A program made the position numbers and the translations under genes. DNA of 64,000 nucleotides from Mycobacterium sp. D16Q14 (GTDB lineage: Bacteria; Actinomycetota; Actinomycetes; Mycobacteriales; Mycobacteriaceae): the NCBI GenBank assembly GCA_002013415.1, contig MAEX01000016.1, forward strand, positions 1 to 64,000. The letters are read 5' to 3'. The notes under the pieces are model-generated. The model did no database searches. It saw only the letters and a list, made by a program, of their open reading frames with translations, and was not told where the DNA came from. This document shows, in pieces, positions 62,199 to 64,000 of this stretch; within the stretch, counting starts at the first letter, position 1; each line of letters begins with the position of its first letter.

Positions 62199-62675
62199 AT
62201 GCGCCTGAACTCCATTCGTAGCAATATTCGCGGTCCATTCCGCGCTGCCGGAATTGCGATAGTCACCGCGGGCATCGCCGCGAGCACATTCCCCGCGATT
62301 GCATCCGCAGACTCCACCGATGACTACCCAATTCCCCGCCGGATGCTGAAGACCACGTGTACTGCCGAACAGTACCTGGCCGCGGTCCGCGATTATGACC
62401 CGATTTACTACACGCGGTACATGATCGATAAGAACAACAAGCCCGATTATGTGCAGCAGGCGACGATCGACCGGATTCATGAGTTCTTCGCCAAGGACTA
62501 CACGGGTCGCCGTGCCGAGTCCGAAGTCTTCGCGGTGAACTACCCGCCAGAGGCGCTAACGTCTCAGTGGCCCAACTGGGGCAAGATCTTCTTCAACAAC
62601 AAGGGTGTCGTCGCTAAGGGCACCGAGAACTGCAGCAAATACCCGTCCGACATGTCGGTGTGGGACGGCCCCTAA
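62199..62675 (+). CDS. Secreted protein, DUF5078-like
   Basis: 158 residues from the ATG at 62199, which opens a signal peptide (about 1-37, cut near ASA). The mature part has TCTAEQYLAAVRDYDPIYYT, RYMIDKNNKPDYVQQATIDR and FFNNKGVVAKGTENCSKYP, a pattern I associate with the mycobacterial DUF5078 family of secreted proteins; two cysteines could pair. Function unknown. The end is followed by a strong terminator. Confidence 0.8.
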   Translation: MRLNSIRSNIRGPFRAAGIAIVTAGIAASTFPAIASADSTDDYPIPRRMLKTTCTAEQYLAAVRDYDPIYYTRYMIDKNNKPDYVQQATIDRIHEFFAKDYTGRRAESEVFAVNYPPEALTSQWPNWGKIFFNNKGVVAKGTENCSKYPSDMSVWDGP

Positions 62676-62690
62676 CCCCAAGCGCACAGT

Positions 62691-62729
62691 AAAAACGCCC
62701 CGCGGTGATCACACCGGCGGGGCGTTTTT
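62691..62729 (+). terminator. Intrinsic terminator after the DUF5078-like gene
   Basis: Arms AAAAACGCCCCGC (62691-62703) and its perfect complement (62717-62729) form a 13-bp stem that ends in TTTTT followed by CTG. An inner GGTG/CACC pair occupies the loop. Confidence 0.85.
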
Positions 62730-62763
62730 CTGTCCGCATTCAATGCCGCACAAACACTGCAAA

Positions 62764-62804
62764 AAGTTCGGCCCCCATGCTCACAGAGCATGGGGGCCGA
62801 ACTT
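62764..62804. terminator. 19-bp perfect hairpin, bidirectional terminator
   Basis: Arms 62764-62782 and 62786-62804 are perfectly complementary around a 3-base loop. The minus-strand side has TTTTT beyond the left arm, so it ends the mmpL transcript, 10 bases after its stop codon. Confidence 0.85.
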
Positions 62805-62814
62805 TCACTAGTCG

Positions 62815-64000
62815 TTAGATCGCAGGTCGCGGGAATTCCGCGGTGACCGGATCATCATGTGCGGGACCCGAACCGACCGGAACCGGAGCCGGCGGTGGCG
62901 GAACCTGCTGCTCAACCGGCACAGGAGGCGGTGGTGGATCGGTGGCATACTTGCTGACCTTCATGGGCCACCAGAACCATCGACCCATCAGGGCGGCAAT
63001 GGCTGGTGTCATGAACGCCCGGATGATGAACGTGTCGAAGAGCAGACCCAGGCAGATCGCCGATCCCGCTTGGCCGATCGCGATCAGATCGCTGGTGATC
63101 ATCGAGCCCATGGTGAACGCGAACACCAGGCCGGCCTGGGTGGCGACACTTCCCGATCCGCCCACACCTCGAAGGATGGCGGTGTTCAGACCACCGTGCA
63201 GCTCTTCCTTGAATCTGGACACCAGCAGCAGGTTGTAGTCCGATCCGACCGCCAACAAGATGATCACGGTGAACGGCAGCACGAACCAGTGCAGCTCTAG
63301 GCCAAGAATGTGCTGCCACAGCAGCACCGACAGGCCGAAGGATGCCCCCAGCGATATCGCGATGGTCCCGACGATCGTGAACGCCGCCACCATGCTTCGC
63401 GTGATGACCAGCATGATGACGAAGATCAGGCACAGCGACGCGATCACCGCGATCATCAGGTCATACTTCACCATCTCGCCGATGTCGTGATAGGTCGGTG
63501 CCGTGCCGCCGAGATAGAGCTTGGCCTCGTCCAGGGGGGTGCCCTTGATGGCGTTCTTGGCGGCCTTGAGTTCGACCTCGGTGTTGGCGAGCGACTCCTT
63601 GCTGGCGTAGTCGCCCTCGTGCGTGATGATGAACTGCGCGGCCTTGCCGTCCGGCGACATCATCAGCTTGACGCCCTTCTTGAAGTCCTCGTTATCGAAG
63701 GCTTCCGGCGGCAGGTAGAAGAAGTCGTCATTCTTCGCCTCATCGAACGCCTGACCCATCACCGTCGCGGTGTCGGTCATGCGGTCCATCTGCGTGATCA
63801 TGCCGTTCATCGTGCTGTACATGGTCAGCATGGTGTTCCGCATGTTCTTGGTGATGGCAATCATCGGTGGAAGCTGCTCCACCATCTGTGGCATCAGCTT
63901 GTCCATCTTGTTGATGTCCTTGACCATGCCGTCCATGTTTTCGGCCATTTTGTCGATGCCGTCAAGAGTGTCGAATATTGATCGCATTGACCAGCACATC
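62815..64000 (-). CDS. MmpL-family transporter, 3' part only
   Basis: The C-terminal 394 residues of an RND-type MmpL protein; the 5' part lies beyond 64000. First comes a methionine-rich helical segment (about 1-85, many MxxM spacings) like the periplasmic coiled-coil hairpin of MmpL4/MmpL5, then five or six membrane segments with the relay motif AVGSDYNLLLVSRFKEEL, and a Pro/Val-rich cytoplasmic tail. Such proteins export lipids, siderophores or drugs with an MmpS partner, which is not in view. By gene order it may belong to an mmpS-mmpL locus linked to clofazimine/bedaquiline susceptibility in M. abscessus; not verifiable here. Confidence 0.9.
   Translation of the reverse strand, partial: MCWSMRSIFDTLDGIDKMAENMDGMVKDINKMDKLMPQMVEQLPPMIAITKNMRNTMLTMYSTMNGMITQMDRMTDTATVMGQAFDEAKNDDFFYLPPEAFDNEDFKKGVKLMMSPDGKAAQFIITHEGDYASKESLANTEVELKAAKNAIKGTPLDEAKLYLGGTAPTYHDIGEMVKYDLMIAVIASLCLIFVIMLVITRSMVAAFTIVGTIAISLGASFGLSVLLWQHILGLELHWFVLPFTVIILLAVGSDYNLLLVSRFKEELHGGLNTAILRGVGGSGSVATQAGLVFAFTMGSMITSDLIAIGQAGSAICLGLLFDTFIIRAFMTPAIAALMGRWFWWPMKVSKYATDPPPPPVPVEQQVPPPPAPVPVGSGPAHDDPVTAEFPRPAI

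Overview
The window is a high-GC actinobacterial chromosome segment, almost certainly a rapidly growing mycobacterium. Gene content and order follow the Mycobacterium tuberculosis backbone from the Rv1632c-uvrB region through uvrA, lysX, infC, pheST and argC-argH to tyrS, tlyA, recN and the mctB end (Rv1698). Gaps, and insertions such as an ABC-F gene and a three-gene membrane cassette, match the Mycobacteroides abscessus/chelonae group best; the species assignment is inferred from remembered gene order, not from a database search. There is no prophage, insertion sequence, CRISPR array or restriction system. This is conserved core chromosome with a few accessory inserts.

Layout. 0-8 kb (all minus): tpr gene, glycerol-3-phosphate phosphatase, a small conserved gene, tlyA, nadK, recN, steA and mctB, tightly packed. 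8-16.7 kb: an ABC-F ATPase on the plus strand with a possible leader peptide; then, on minus, tyrS, an ADP-ribosylglycohydrolase coupled to the DNA glycosylase mpg, Trm112-like and secreted proteins, and a 990-residue hydrolase/AMP-ligase-like fusion. 16.8-20.1 kb: a polytopic membrane protein facing an operon of three single-pass membrane proteins. 20.2-28.6 kb: one compact arginine operon argCJBDFRGH with ARG-box-like operators. 28.7-36.7 kb: a 23-codon gene, pheST, the alkylation-repair pair alkA-ogt, a rhomboid-like protein and a class III cyclase. 36.9-39.7 kb: a frameshifted DUF2236 gene, an MspA-like porin with a secreted partner, and tRNA-Cys. 39.8-50 kb: a dehydrogenase, tsnR, rplT-rpmI-infC, DUF1844, lysX, an esterase and an acyl-CoA synthetase. 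50-61.7 kb: uvrA, a metallo-hydrolase, a universal stress protein, an M20 peptidase, an MFS exporter with divergent soxR, uvrB, DUF402 and an oxidoreductase. 61.7-64 kb: two secreted proteins and the 3' part of an mmpL gene.

Regulation visible in the DNA is the richest layer. At least eight genes start exactly seven bases after the last T of a TANNNT -10 box, the signature of leaderless mycobacterial transcripts. uvrA and uvrB carry PafBC/RecA-NDp type DNA-damage promoters. The MFS exporter has a 19-bp-spacer promoter with a SoxR-type dyad inside it. infC begins at an AUC codon behind a leader with a terminator-like hairpin. A dispersed 33-bp repeat has been built into the amino ends of TyrS (one copy) and ArgJ (three tandem copies), and a longer form lies between the ABC-F and tpr genes.
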